Shown: piece by piece, positions 34,852 to 45,816 of the stretch | How positions within the stretch are numbered: position 1 is the stretch's first letter | Layout of the letters: each line of letters starts with the position of its first letter | Assembly: GCA_963921935.1 (NCBI GenBank) | Contig: OY998178.1 | Span: 41,656,951 to 41,720,950, forward strand | Direction of reading: 5' to 3' | Length of the DNA: 64,000 nucleotides | Source of the DNA: Galeruca laticollis | Taxonomy: Eukaryota > Arthropoda > Insecta > Coleoptera > Chrysomelidae | The notes under the pieces: generated by a model | The model's input: the letters and a program-made list of their open reading frames with translations, nothing else | Told to the model about the DNA's origin: nothing | Databases searched by the model: none | Made by a program: the position numbers and the translations under genes

Positions 34852-35785
34852 TGGAAATCTTGTGTTTTATTTTTTCTATATTTTTATCCAATTTGCTTCA
34901 TTTCCACCTTTTCAGAATCACTAATAACTATTATTAAATTAATTAGGTACAGTTATTTTATAATACACAAATTAAAACAACGATCACAGTATCTCTACAT
35001 AAATAATACTGATAAAATGGGATATTTTTTATGTTTATATCTTGCAACAAAATTTTATTTTGTGTATCTATATTTTTCTTTTCCATTCTTTTTTTATTAT
35101 AATAAATATAATAGATATTGTATAAAGAAACAATATTTAAATTTGCATGAAGATGATTACAGCTTGTATTGCTTCCTTTTAGCGTAAACCCTTGCAGTGC
35201 TCTTGAAGATGGTTCTATAGAGCATAAAATAAGGTATAAGAACCTACAGTTCGTCATTTAACCTTCTTCTGTGTAAAATAATTAAATGTTAATTCGAATA
35301 TAGAATGATTGGTTACTGTTTCTTGTATCTTATCCATAGTTTTTCATGAATAAATATTTATATTAAATTGATCAAGCCTATCATACAAGCCTTTTAATTT
35401 TAAATAAATATTATTCACTTACGCCCTACGAGGCACGGAACAATGAAAAAGAAGAATTGTCAATCTAACATCAGATTAACTTTTCTAGTTTTCGTTAAGT
35501 TAAGGAAAAAACTACAGCTTGGCAACATCACAATATTTTGTTTTGCAACGTCATCGTCTTTTTATCGTAAATAAACTATATGTTCCAATTCCATCGTAAT
35601 ATATATTTTCAATAGAAGTTTTTCTTGTAAACGTATGTTCAAGAAAATAATGAAACTCCTTATGACGAAATATTTTTATGAAATTAATACAGACCTAATG
35701 CAATATAATTAGAAGAAAATTACCTCGGTTTAGTATTAATATCTGAAATGTTTAGTTTATTCATATCCAAATTTAGCTCAGTGAA
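34852..35785. other. Unassigned stretch
   Basis: No recognisable gene. A 99-codon minus-strand frame (35257-34958) is unrecognised and AT-biased. Confidence 0.45.
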
Positions 35786-35789
35786 GATG

Positions 35790-37905
35790 CCCCCCCCCCC
35801 AATCGAAATTTTCAGCCAAAACATATATGGTGGTAATCCACTCCTAATGCACCAACATGCTCCATGAATGATTTTATTTGCACCACATTTCCCGAGAGAC
35901 TACAGCTATTTGTTTATGGGGGGGGGGAGGGAGGCAAATACACGCTAGCTCGCCCCCATCGAAATTTTTCAATGTTGTACTTTGCACCGTCAAGCGCTTG
36001 TAATGCACCATAATGCTCCACCGAAATAATACTTTGCACCCCTCCTCCCCTCAGTTAGTAGTATCGCAGTATTCAGAGTGAAATTGCCCCCCCCCCATGA
36101 TAATTTTCAAAAAAAACAAGTGGCATCGGAATCCACTTCTAATGCACTCATATGCACCACCATGGAAAATAAAATCCCCCCCTTCCCTTACTAAGTTAAA
36201 CCTCAATATATAGAGTGAAGTTGGCCACCACAATGATAATTTTCAAAAAAAAACAAGTGGCATCGGAATCCACTTCTAATGCACTCATATGCACCGCCAA
36301 GAAAAAGAAAATCTCCTCTCCCCTTACTTAGTTAAACCTCAATATATAGAGTGAAGTTGCCCCCTCTCCAATGATGATTTTCAAAAAAAAACAAGTGGCA
36401 TCGGAATCCACTTCTAATGCACTCATATACACCACCAAGAAAATCCCCCCTTCCCTTACTTAGTTAAACCTCAATATATAGAGTGAAGTTGCCCCCCCCC
36501 CAATGATAATTTTCAAATAAAAACAAGCGACATCGGAATCCACTTCTAATGCACTCATGAATGCACCGCCAAGGAAACGAAAATCATATCCCTCCCCTTA
36601 GTTAGTTAAACCTCAATATATAAAGTGAAGTTGGCCCCCACAATGATAATTTTCAAAAAAACAAGTGGCATCGGAATCCACTTCTAATGCACTCATTTGC
36701 ACCACCATGGAAAAGAAAATCCCACCTCTCCTTAGTAAGTTAAACCTCAATATATAGAGTGAAGTTGGCCCACCCAAAGATAATTTTCAGAAAAAACAAG
36801 TGACATCGGAATCCACTTCTAATGCACACATATGCACCACCAAGAAAAAGAGAATCCCCCCTCCCCTTACTTAGTTAAACCTCAATATATAGAGTGAAGT
36901 AGCCCCCCTCAATGATAATTTTCAAAAAAAACAAGTGACATCGGAATCCACTTCTAATGCACACATATGCACCACCAAGAAAAAGAAAATCCCACCTCCC
37001 CTTACTTAGTTAAACATCAATATATAGAGTGAAGTTGCCCCCCCCCTCAATGATAATTTTCAAAAAAAACAAGTGGCATCGGAATCCACTTCTAATGCAC
37101 TCATATGCACCACCAAGAAAATCTCCTCTCCCCTTACTTAGTTAAACCTAAATATATAGAGTGAAGTAGCCCCCCCCCAATGATAATTTTCAAAAAGAAA
37201 CAAGTGGCATCGGAATCCACTTCTAATGCACTCATATGCACCACCAAGAAAATCCCCCTTCCCCTTACTTAGTTAAACCTCAATATATAGAGTGAAACTG
37301 TCCCCCCCTCAATGATAATTTTCAAAAAAAACAAGTGACATCGGAATCCACTTCTAATGCACACATATGCACCACCAAGAAAAAGGAAATCCCCCCACCC
37401 CTTACTTAGTTAAACCTCAATATATAGAGTGAAGTAGCCCCCCCCAATGATAATTTTCAAAAAAAAAAACAAGTGGCATCGGAATCCACTTCTAATGCAC
37501 TCATATGCAACACCAAGAAAAAGAAAATCTCCTCTCCCCTTACTTAGTTAAACCTCAATATATGAGTGAAGTAGCCCCCCCAATGATAATTTTCAAAAAA
37601 AAACAAGTGGCATCGGAATCCACTTCTAATGCACTCATATGCACCACCAAGAAAATCCCCCCTCCCCTTACTTAGTTAAACCTCAATATATAGAGTGAAG
37701 TTGCCCCCCCCTCAATGATAATTTTCAAAAAAAAACAAGTGACATCGGAATCCACTTCTAATGCACACATATGCACCACCAAGAAAAAGGAAATCCCCCC
37801 CTCCCCTTACTTAGTTAAACCTCAATATATAGAGTGAAGTAGCCCCCCCGAATGATAATTTTCAAAAAAAACATGTGGCTTCGGAATCCACTTCTAATGC
37901 AACAC
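35790..37905. repeat. Satellite: 14 regular units of about 130-140 bp plus two diverged leading units
   Basis: GGAATCCACTTCTAATGCA recurs 14 times from 36128 to 37886, at spacings of about 128-144 bp. Each unit also has AATGATAATTTTCAAAAAAA, ACAAGTGGCATCGGAATCC, a C-rich/T-rich stretch, TTAGTTAAACCTCAATATAT and AGAGTGAAGT followed by a run of 5-11 C. Length variation is concentrated in the C and A runs. Two looser units (35790-36050) lead in. Units alternate between variants (GTGGCATC/GTGACATC, CTCATATGC/ACACATATGC), suggesting higher-order amplification. Confidence 0.95.
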
Positions 37906-38270
37906 CATTTCAAAATTTATTAAATGACAAAACTCGCAATGAACGAGATATAACTGCCGTCGAACTTGTTAAAGAATTGCAATATTTACAATATTTTTAT
38001 GAAAAATTTATTGCGTCCTTGGAAGAAACTTTAAAATATATAACAATTAACAACTTAGTGGATTCTTTTCCTATAACGAGCATAATACTTCGTATTTTAT
38101 TAACAATGCCTGTTTCGGAACGATCTTTTTCAAAGCTCAACATAATAAAAAATTAAGATTGGCCATGGAAAAAACCGACTAAGTAATCTTGCTATCATTT
38201 CAAGACACCGAAGGTTTAATTAAACAATTGGCAAAAATTAAAGCACGAAAAGCTCAATTCACTTAGCTAA
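37900..38270 (+). pseudogene. hAT transposase C-terminal dimerisation domain fragment
   Basis: Reading DSFPITSIILRILLTMPVSE then RSFSKLNIIKN is the hAT C-terminal dimerisation signature (TMPVSERSFSKL). After a stop at 38154 the next frame continues KKLRLAMEK and FQDTEGLIKQLAKIKARKAQ, the usual ending. The group is that of ZMYM1/TTF-type hAT proteins. The left boundary is fused to the last satellite unit, so the catalytic part is gone. Confidence 0.8.
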
Positions 38271-38505
38271 AATATTAATAACAATACCTAATACCTGGAT
38301 AACCTTTAAAAGGTGACATGTTGCATTATTAAAATAACGTATTGTTTTGTTTTTATTTGTCGAACAGTTTCTACGTGTGATATATAAACGAGTATTTTTA
38401 ATGTTTTATATATTTTTTTTATTTCTTGTTCTTTTGTATCATATATTAAATTTGATTCTAAAATACAAAAATTTTGAGTTGTAATATACTTCTGTTTTAT
38501 AATTA

Positions 38506-40490
38506 AGATGTAACCTCATGCTATCGCTCGTCGCTCGGTTTCAGCGACAAATCTGGTCACGTGACCGAATTTTGAATTTCCCGCCACTCTAAAAAGTAGC
38601 GACAACTCACAAATCGCCGCTATGAAAAGTAGCGACATGTCACAAATCGCCGCGATGTAAAGCAGCGACAACATGGCTGCTTGCAGCGATCTCGAAAGCT
38701 GACAGACAAAGATTAATGACAGTTAAGCTTAAAACTGATTTTCCAATTTTTTTTATTTCTTTAGTGGCAGTGATACAAGTGAATGAAATAGGACTGAATA
38801 AAAATAAAATAGCGTTTTAATTTATAATCACCGATACTCTGCTATGATAGTAGGAAATTGACGAGATGTCGCTTGCTTACAAATATCAAAAGTGGGTTGA
38901 TCAGTGTCAACAAATTTGTATCAGAGCTCGGATTCAGAAAATTCGGCAAAAAATAATATTGGCAGCTCTCGTAGTAAATGAAATTTTGTTACACAAATAC
39001 AAGAAGGAATGTAGTCATAAACGTTTTTGGTTTCACCCATTGTATACATTACGAATGGAACATTACTTTTTTTCTACACTCTTCTGGTACGCAGGTAAAT
39101 TTGAAATTTATTTGCGGATGTCACCGAGTCTATTCGAAGTGCAGCTATTTTTAGTTGGGCCTCTCATAACAAAGCAGAACGCAGTGAGGGAGCCCATTTC
39201 TCCTGCTGCACAACCTCTAATAATTCTACGGTAATATTTTAGATTGGTCTTGCTTAACCACATTGATTACAGACATTAAACTAAATATAATTTTTCAACA
39301 GATATTTAACTACAGGTGACTGTTTCACATCCATGTCGTACCACAATATCTGGTAGAGACGACAACAGCGAGCATAATTGCAGAAATGTGCAGAGCACTT
39401 TGGAGTTGTCTCAAAAAGGAAGTTTTACTTTTAATTTATGTTAAATTTTGAACGTTTGCTCATCTCCTGAATAAACATATATAAATTTTCTAATTTTTTT
39501 TATTTTAAATTATTTTGGAATATTATTATTGAACCATACACTACCCCATGGACAGGCTTTGTATTTATGGGAACACATTTGAAGTTAAATTCTCAATATT
39601 GTATGAATGCTGCATGTATATTGTTATTGTATTCTATTGTAGGAATACATTATTATATTGAGTTGTCGGGAACTGATACTAAAAAAAATAAAATTTTGTA
39701 TTTTTGTTTATATGGCTAATTAATTTCTGTATTTGAAAGAAACCCAGATCCCAAGAAATCACAAATTCAAATGAACCTAATAGATTCTAGAAAACATCAT
39801 TGTTCAATATCGCACGTGCACAAACACTCTCACTTAAGGAAAGAGAATTGAAACAAAATAATTGATTACAATATATTTAATTTAAACTAGGATACACCGC
39901 GATTTTTCTCATTCTCATCAGTATAAAAATGTTTCATTTATTGATTTAACAATATTATATTATTAAACTAGTCAACATGAATAGTTTCTTTTCAGTTCTT
40001 TCAATTACTTATCACAATCATTAAAAAATTATCCTTTTTTTGTTAATATAAATAATAATAAAAGAACATGAATTTATATAAATAAACAAAACATGTACAT
40101 AATTATCACAACAAAACATTAAATATCTGTCATCGAAAAACTTTTACAAACAAAAATGTGGTTAAAAAGTTACATTCTCGATAAAACTGTATAACAAAGA
40201 AACAAAATTATCGGTTTAAACGTATATTTTCATACTTCACCAATTAATAATCTTTTAAAATATTAACCTCGCCTGAATCCATTGTTTACAATAATATAAC
40301 AATAACAAAGAAGTTGCACATAGAGAAAAAATATTTGATTTGTCTATGAATTTGCATGTCGCTCAGTTCTAGCGACAAAAGCTCAACAATTTCAGCTTTT
40401 TCACTACTTTTTTAAATCGCAGGAAATTTAAAATACGGTCACGTGACCAGATTTATCGCTGGAAACTAGCGACTGCATGAGGCTACACCC
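38506..40490 (+). mobile_element. PIF/Harbinger element, decayed (H1)
   Basis: The left end (38506) and the reverse-complemented right end share TGTAACCTCATGC/TGTAGCCTCATGC and, further in, CAAATCTGGTCACGTGACCG-like sequence. The element is flanked by TTA at 38503-38505 and 40491-40493, the 3-bp TNA-type duplication of PIF/Harbinger. Repeated GCGAC/GTCGC motifs fill both subterminal regions (38520-38690 and 40355-40475). It holds the N-terminal part of a spliced transposase but no second gene. Confidence 0.85.
38866..39449 (+). pseudogene. Harbinger transposase, N-terminal part with intron
   Basis: Exon 1 (38866-39230) encodes KRFWFHPLYTLRMEHYFFST then YLRMSPSLFEVQLFLVGPLI and EPISPAAQPLIILR, the family's N-terminal block. 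A 71-bp intron follows (GTAATA at 39231, CAACAG ending 39301). Exon 2 starts YLTTGDCFTSMSYHN and, after a one-base frameshift, TASIIAEMCRALWSCLKKEV. The DDE catalytic region is absent. The intron lies at the same residue and phase as in the H2 transposase at 51.2-53.9 kb, supporting the splice model. Confidence 0.8.
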
Positions 40491-40601
40491 TTATGTTATG
40501 TACCTCAATGAGAAAATAATTGTATGGCATGTTCTTGTAAAACATAAAAATGAGAATAAATTTATGAAAATAATTTATTTTTCAATAGTGGATAATAATA
40601 C

Positions 40602-41068
40602 TGTAATGTTTTTCTTATTTATTTAAACAATAAACGGGTGAGATAATTTTCAAACACTCGGTATGGCTACTTACTAATTTATTTAAACACTAACTCACTA
40701 ACACTTAATTTATATATACAGTATATTCACTTAGACTAATTTATATAAACAGTTCACTAATTTATATTCACTAATTTATTTGTTTATCTCACGATGTCAA
40801 ATTATCAACTAAAACTAACTCTTCCTGATCAGTCCCTTATATATTAAAGCCGTTTTTACTAGTAAATTCTGGGCTGCGGCTTACACAGTCACGAATAATT
40901 TTTCTGGCCTTTTCTAGATAACTCTGGTCACAAAAGCAATGTTTACATAAGATAGTCGTAACTCGTAAACAGTTTTTTATAACTGCGTATCCGCCATAAT
41001 TTTAACTTTTATACCTGGCTTAGAGAGAGTCGGTTTTAGGGACTATACCAGGGTGCTGTGTCGTAACA
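40602..41068 (-). repeat. Gypsy 3' LTR
   Basis: A 467-bp LTR with TG/CA ends on the minus strand. It contains short AATTTAT/ACTAATTTAT repeats at about 40670-40790. The Pol reading frame runs a few codons into it and stops at 41043. Confidence 0.85.
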
Positions 41069-41700
41069 TTACCCCCTCCTTAAATGGAAGTTCCTCCTGG
41101 AACTTTTGTGTAGCCGAGACTGGATGCTTAAATCGGCAACTGGCCCCATTTCTACAGTTTCCGATCTTATGGAAATAGCAGGGCACCGTCTTCATCGGAT
41201 ACTGATAACGGGGGTTGTAGCTGCAAATTAATATCTGGACACCGGTATCTTGGAAGATAATCTCTACCATGTTCCTGATGATTCGCCAATCCAACTGGTT
41301 ACTCGCTATCTTATGCATAGCCAGTTTCTTCACGTTGGATTCCAACACATGGTCTCGGAGGTTTCGAAGTGCTTCCCACACATCGCGGTAGGTAGATCGA
41401 TCTTGGAATTCATTTTTAGTTACCGCGTAGAAGGCGTACCGCGAATTATGTTTCAGTTTCAGTGTCTTGCCAGGGGCTGGAATCTGGTCTTCAAGTTTTT
41501 CTAATTGCCCGAACTTCTTTCGAAAGACGGTTGCAAACCCTCGTGCGTTCTTGATACGGGCGGGGATGTTGTATGCCAGTGAATAATCTTTCGGGAGAAT
41601 GAACAGATCTTGTTGTTGTTCCGAAGTGACTCCATATCTAGCTTTCCCGGTACCTCCATACGTGCCCATAAATTCCTCGAAGGTAGGGTCGGACACATCT
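41043..41700 (-). pseudogene. Pol C-terminal extension: macro domain (OARD1-like) plus CCCH zinc finger
   Basis: In frame with integrase. Numbered from the Met at 41696, residues 28-160 read as an ADP-ribose-binding macro domain of the OARD1/TARG1 type: DLFILPKDYSLAYNIPARIK, FATVFRKKFGQLEKL, SRYAFYAVTKNEFQDRSTY, then LRNLRDHVLESNVKKLAMHK. The segment that normally contains the Gly-rich loop and catalytic Asp reads KIASNQLDW and is about two residues short, so hydrolase activity is doubtful. Residues 173-191 are C-x7-C-x5-C-x3-H, a canonical CCCH finger usually binding RNA. The frame ends at 41043 just inside the LTR. Apart from that loop it is undamaged over 217 codons. Role inferred: ADP-ribose handling or RNA binding by the Pol product. 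Confidence 0.8.
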
Positions 41701-43424
41701 CGAATAAGGTTTACTCCTTCCTCCAGGTCATGGTCGAATGGCGCTAGTCGGTTTTGGTGAACTACTTTTGGTTTTCCGTTGGGGATCTTGCTTATGCGGT
41801 ATATAACATCATTGATCCTTTTCTTGATTAAGTATGGACCTTCCCAGGATTTTTGTAATTTTGGAGAAAATCATTTTCTCCTCGCCGGGTTGTGTAGCCA
41901 TACTTTGTCCCCTTCTTTAAAACCGCCTTCTGTGGCCTGCGTGTCGTACCGACTTTTCATTCTGTCGCTGGCAACTTGAAGATTTGTTCGAACTAATTCA
42001 TGAATATCGTCCAGCCTTCTTCTCAATTGGATTGCGTAGTCTTCGCCTGCTAGATCTTCTCCAGGCCGGCAGCCAAATTCCAGGTCACAAGGAAGCCTCA
42101 TTTCACGTCCAAAGAGGATTTTCGCCGGTGTTTCACCCGTGGACTCATTGACGGTAGATCGATAAGCCAATGCGAATAGGGAAAGATATTGGTCCCAATC
42201 TCTCTGATGGCTGGATACTACTTTGGACAGGTATTTTCCAATAGTCCTGTTCATTCTCTCGACCATTCCATCTGACTGTGGATGTAATGCTGTTGTCCTG
42301 GTCTTCTTCGATCCCAGCTTCTCGCAAATCTCCTGGAATAGATCACTTTTGAAATTTCTTCCCTGGTCGCTGTGGACTTCCAAGGGCACTCCATATCGGC
42401 TGATAAATTCTTTCACCAATACATCTGCTATAGTTGTGGCCTCTTGGTTGGGAATAGCGTAAATTTCCACCCATTTTCTGAAATAATCCATTATAACCAG
42501 TATGTATTTGCTACCATTTTCTGTTGTCGAAAATATGCCAGCGATGTCTAAAGCAATCCTTTCGAAATGGCTTCCAACATTGTACTGTTTCATGGGTGCC
42601 TTTCTCTTGCGATGTGGTCCATTACTCGTAGCACAAGTCGTACATTTCTTACACCAGTCCTTCACATCGTCGGAGCTGCTCATCCAATAAAACCTTTCAC
42701 GTACTCGCTGAAGGGTTTTCTTCACTCCCAGATGACCTCCCGATGGACTGTCGTGTAGCTTCTTCAGTACCTCAGCCAGTCTTGTTCTCGGGATAACTAG
42801 CTGTCTCCTCATCTCAGAACCATCATCGTTTTCAAGGACTCTTTTCAACAGCCCTTCTTCCAGGACAAGGGAGTCCCACTGAGCCCAATACGCCTTGAGT
42901 TTCGGTGAAAATTTTGACACTTCCTGCCAGGTAGGTCGCCGATTTTCTTTCTTCCATTGCCGGATCATCTTCAGGTGAGGATCATTCTACTGATCTTCTC
43001 TGATTCTGGTTGGTGACCATTCCTCGTTGACTACAGTAGTTCTTGAAACTGCAGCTTCCCTAGATTCCACCTTGTTGCAGTGGGAGCAGTCTGTTGGGCA
43101 CGGCCGTCTGGACAGGGAGTCGGAATTTCGGTGACTCACACCAGCTCGATGTTCGATGTTGAAATCATACTCTTGAAGTCGTTCAATCCATCTAGCGATC
43201 TGGCCCTCGGGATTCTTGAACTGCATCATCCACTTGAGTGCTGCATGATCAGTCCGGATTAAAAACTTCCTACCATAGAGATACTGGTAAAAGTGTTCCA
43301 CGGACTTCACTACTGCCAAAAGTTCTCGTCTTGTGACGCAGTAGTTCTGGATTGGAGAGGACTTTACTGAAATATCCCAGTACTCTTTCTTGCTCTCCTT
43401 GGATCTGTGAGAGCACTCCACCAA
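41700..43424 (-). pseudogene. Gypsy RNase H end and integrase
   Basis: RNase H continues as VTRRELLAVVKSVEHFYQYL, RTDHAALKWMM and RKFLIRTDH. A TAG at about 42989 interrupts the linker; the same frame resumes with integrase. The HHCC zinc site is H72, H79, C106 and C109 (numbered from 42968). The catalytic triad is D141 (LDIAG), D201 (HSDQGRNF) and E237 (MVERMNRT), with 35 residues between the last two. A single TGA at about 41873 sits where a Gly is expected (RRK-stop-FSPKLQKSWEGPY), and the frame then runs on without a break through an integrase C-terminal segment (RISKIPNGKPKVVHQNRLAP) into the macro domain. Confidence 0.88.
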
Positions 43425-45010
43425 TTCCTACGTTGCTTGCGTCAGTGTCAAGAATAAAGTCTCCCTCTGGTAATGGATATCCTAATATCGGCGCCGAGGT
43501 TAAATGCCTCTTCAAGGTTTCAAAAGCCGTTTGACAGTCTTCGTCCCATTGGAAAGCTCTTGCTTCTTCTGTGAGTCGCGTTAGAGGCTTGGCAATATCT
43601 CCAAACTTCCTGATAAATCTTCTATAATACGTACAAAGTCCAAGGAAACTTCTAATTTGATGTTTGTCGGTTGGTTGCGGCCATTGCTGAATGGAAGCAA
43701 TTTTCTCTGGATCCACCGCCACTCCCTCATTGCTCACTATATGACCTAGATAGTTGACTCGGTTTTGGAATAGCTGACATTTCTTCGGGTTTAACATGAG
43801 CTGGGCAGCTTGGAGTCGTTTGAATACGTCTTCCAAATTCTTCAGATGCTCGTCAAATGTCTTCCCCAGTACTACGATGTCGTCCAAATAGACCAGGCAT
43901 GTCTTCCAAGACAACCCTCTCAAGACATTTTCCATAAGTCTTTCAAATGTCGCAGGCGCATTACAGAGCCCGAATGGCATGACGTTGAATTGCCATAATC
44001 CGGATCCGGTGGTAAAAGCAGTCTTCTCTTTATCTTCTGGGTCCATTTCCACTTGCCAATAACCAGACTTCAGGTCCAAGGTGGAAAACAGTTTGCTGCC
44101 GGCCAAAGTGTCTAGCGTATCGTCAATTCGAGGCAGAGGATAGCTGAATCTCGTAGTTCCATCCTTTTTCTTCACGAGCACTACTGGAGACACCCATGGA
44201 CTAGTAGATGGTTCTATTACTTTTTCTTCTGCCATCTCTCGAATTATTCTTTCAGCTTCCTCTCTCTTCACTCGTGGAAGTCTTCGAGCTGATTGTCTAA
44301 TTGGCTTAGCATTACCAGTATCAATTTTGTGTTTGACGGCTGATGTTCTGCCAGTCTTTCCTCCTTTTGGTACGAATAAGTCTCGATACTGCAAGAGAAA
44401 TTCTCTCATTATCCTTTTCTCAGCTCGATTTAAGGATTGACCAGCTACTGATAACATTTGTTCGAATCTGGCATTAGAATTGTCAGTGGTCGTTGTTTGA
44501 CGAACTATAGACGTCACTGGTACGCAGGATCCAATCTTGGTTTCCTTCTTGATGGTAATTGGGTAATCGTTCACGTTTATTACACGTATTGGGATCTCTT
44601 TCGCCGACGTGACTAATCCTTTTCCAATTAGTACTCCTTTGCCAACCTCCTCGTTGTGGTACCTTGGTTCCATCATAACCGGTGTACCTTCCTCCATGAT
44701 TCCCTGTAGCCGTGCTACTATCATGGTTTCGCTTCGTGCAGGTAGAACGGTATCTTCCTGTACAGCTGCCAACACCGCGCTGCCTTCATATGGATGCAGG
44801 AATACCTCCTCGGAACCCATTTTAATGGTTCTGTTTCTAAAGTCTAATTGGAAACCATGTACATTCATTACGTCCATTCCCAGAATCACGTCTTCTTCAA
44901 TGTCAGCAACGATTACCGTATGTGTGAACTTTTCTGCGCCAATTCCCAATTGGATTTGTGTTTCCCCGTGAACGTTGGCACTCTCGCCTGTGGCGGTCCG
45001 CAGTCGCAGT
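43330..45010 (-). pseudogene. Gypsy protease end, reverse transcriptase, RNase H start
   Basis: From the protease flap (DVILGMDVM) through RT to the start of RNase H. RT motifs: VSPVVLVKKKDGTTRF, motif A FSTLDLKSGYWQVEM, FGLCNAPATFERLM and the catalytic box VYLDDIVV (residues 353-360 from 44949). GTTRF is followed directly by SYPLPRIDD; about 13 residues of the fingers (the usual DYRKLN segment) are deleted in frame. RNase H starts at DFILDTDASNVGIGGVLSQ. A frameshift near 43330-43390 moves the reading into the next frame. Confidence 0.88.
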
Positions 45011-45789
45011 CTCGTTGGTAGTCTTGGGGTTTATTATCTCTGGTCGTATAATGGTTCTAGTTGCCCCGGTGACAACCAGCAGAGCATATTTCTTGCCATT
45101 CACTTCGCCATCCACATATACACTGTCGTTGCGACATCTAAGAGAAGCTATCAGTATGAGAGGGTCTTTGGAACGGTCATGGGTCGGTGCTGCCCCTTCG
45201 TAGCCGACCCGTTCTAGTTTTCCTGTGACTGGGGCTCTTGGTTTGCAGGAGTCTTGGGGGCGCTTACATGAACTACGTATATGCCCTAGCTCGCCACAAT
45301 TCCAGCATCTGATCTTTCTTGGCTTCTTGTCCATCATACTTTTTATTAAATTGACAAACTGGTCAAATCTGTCTTCGTCACCTTCTTCTTGGATGGTCCT
45401 GATTTTGTTATATCCTGAAGCCTTCCTTGCTGCTTCATATTCAAGAGCAGCTGTCAATGCGTCAACTAATGTTTTGGGATGGGCTAAACGAAGCGTCCTC
45501 TGCATATCGGGGTCACGTAAGCCATCAATAAAGGCCAGTATGCCCAGACATTCCATCATGTTCTCTGGTGCTGACGGATAAGCAAATCGAACTAGTCGAG
45601 CAATGTCCACTTCATATTCTTGAAGGGATTCATCCCGTTTCTGCCTTCGGTTCTTCAGTTGAGATTGGTACAAATGTTCTAGATGTTCATGACCATATCG
45701 CATGTCCAACCTCTTCTTCAGCTGCTCGAAGTCATTCGTTTCTTCCAAAGGCATCGTATGGAGTACATCTAAGGCATCTCCGGGGGATA
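45010..45789 (-). pseudogene. Gypsy Gag (N-truncated) and protease start
   Basis: The frame is open upstream of the first ATG (45754) to the deletion junction near 45789, so the Gag N-terminus is lost. It has a retrotransposon Gag core (YQSQLKNRRQKRDESLQEYE) and a zinc knuckle CWNCGELGHIRSSC (C-x2-C-x4-H-x4-C, residues 150-163 from that ATG). The protease begins with YALLVVTGATRTII. The active-site triad DTG reads VTG, so the catalytic Asp is mutated. A frameshift at about 45010-45030 separates this from the rest of the protease. Confidence 0.85.
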
Positions 45790-45816
45790 TACCAGGGTGC
45801 TGTTTCGTAACAATAC

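Larger units (their letters stand above)
40602..45812 (-). mobile_element. Ty3/Gypsy LTR retrotransposon with macro domain
   Basis: Bounded by the 4-bp duplication ATAC (40598-40601 and 45813-45816). The 3' LTR spans 41068-40602 on the minus strand (TGTTACGACAC to CATTACA, TG...CA ends). At the 5' side only about 25 bp of LTR remain (45812-45788, TGTTACGAAACAG...), after which the sequence jumps into gag, so the 5' LTR, leader and primer-binding site are deleted. A polypurine tract (AAGGAGGGGG) lies immediately before the 3' LTR. No env-like frame is present. Confidence 0.9.

Noticed and set aside
35790..37905. CRISPR-like array
   Set aside because: Units are about 135 bp with no short conserved repeat plus unique spacers, no cas genes, and the context is eukaryotic; it is a satellite.
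41043..41700. Separate host gene (OARD1 homologue) captured next to the Gypsy
   Set aside because: It is in the same frame as integrase, lies inside the target duplication and ends at the polypurine tract, so it belongs to the element.
41250..45810. Plus-strand frames of 60-120 codons across the Gypsy element
   Set aside because: Shadows on the opposite strand of gag-pol, which carries clear RT, RNase H and integrase motifs on the minus strand.
40602..45812. Endogenous retrovirus with env
   Set aside because: No env-like frame exists; after integrase come only the macro/CCCH extension and the LTR.
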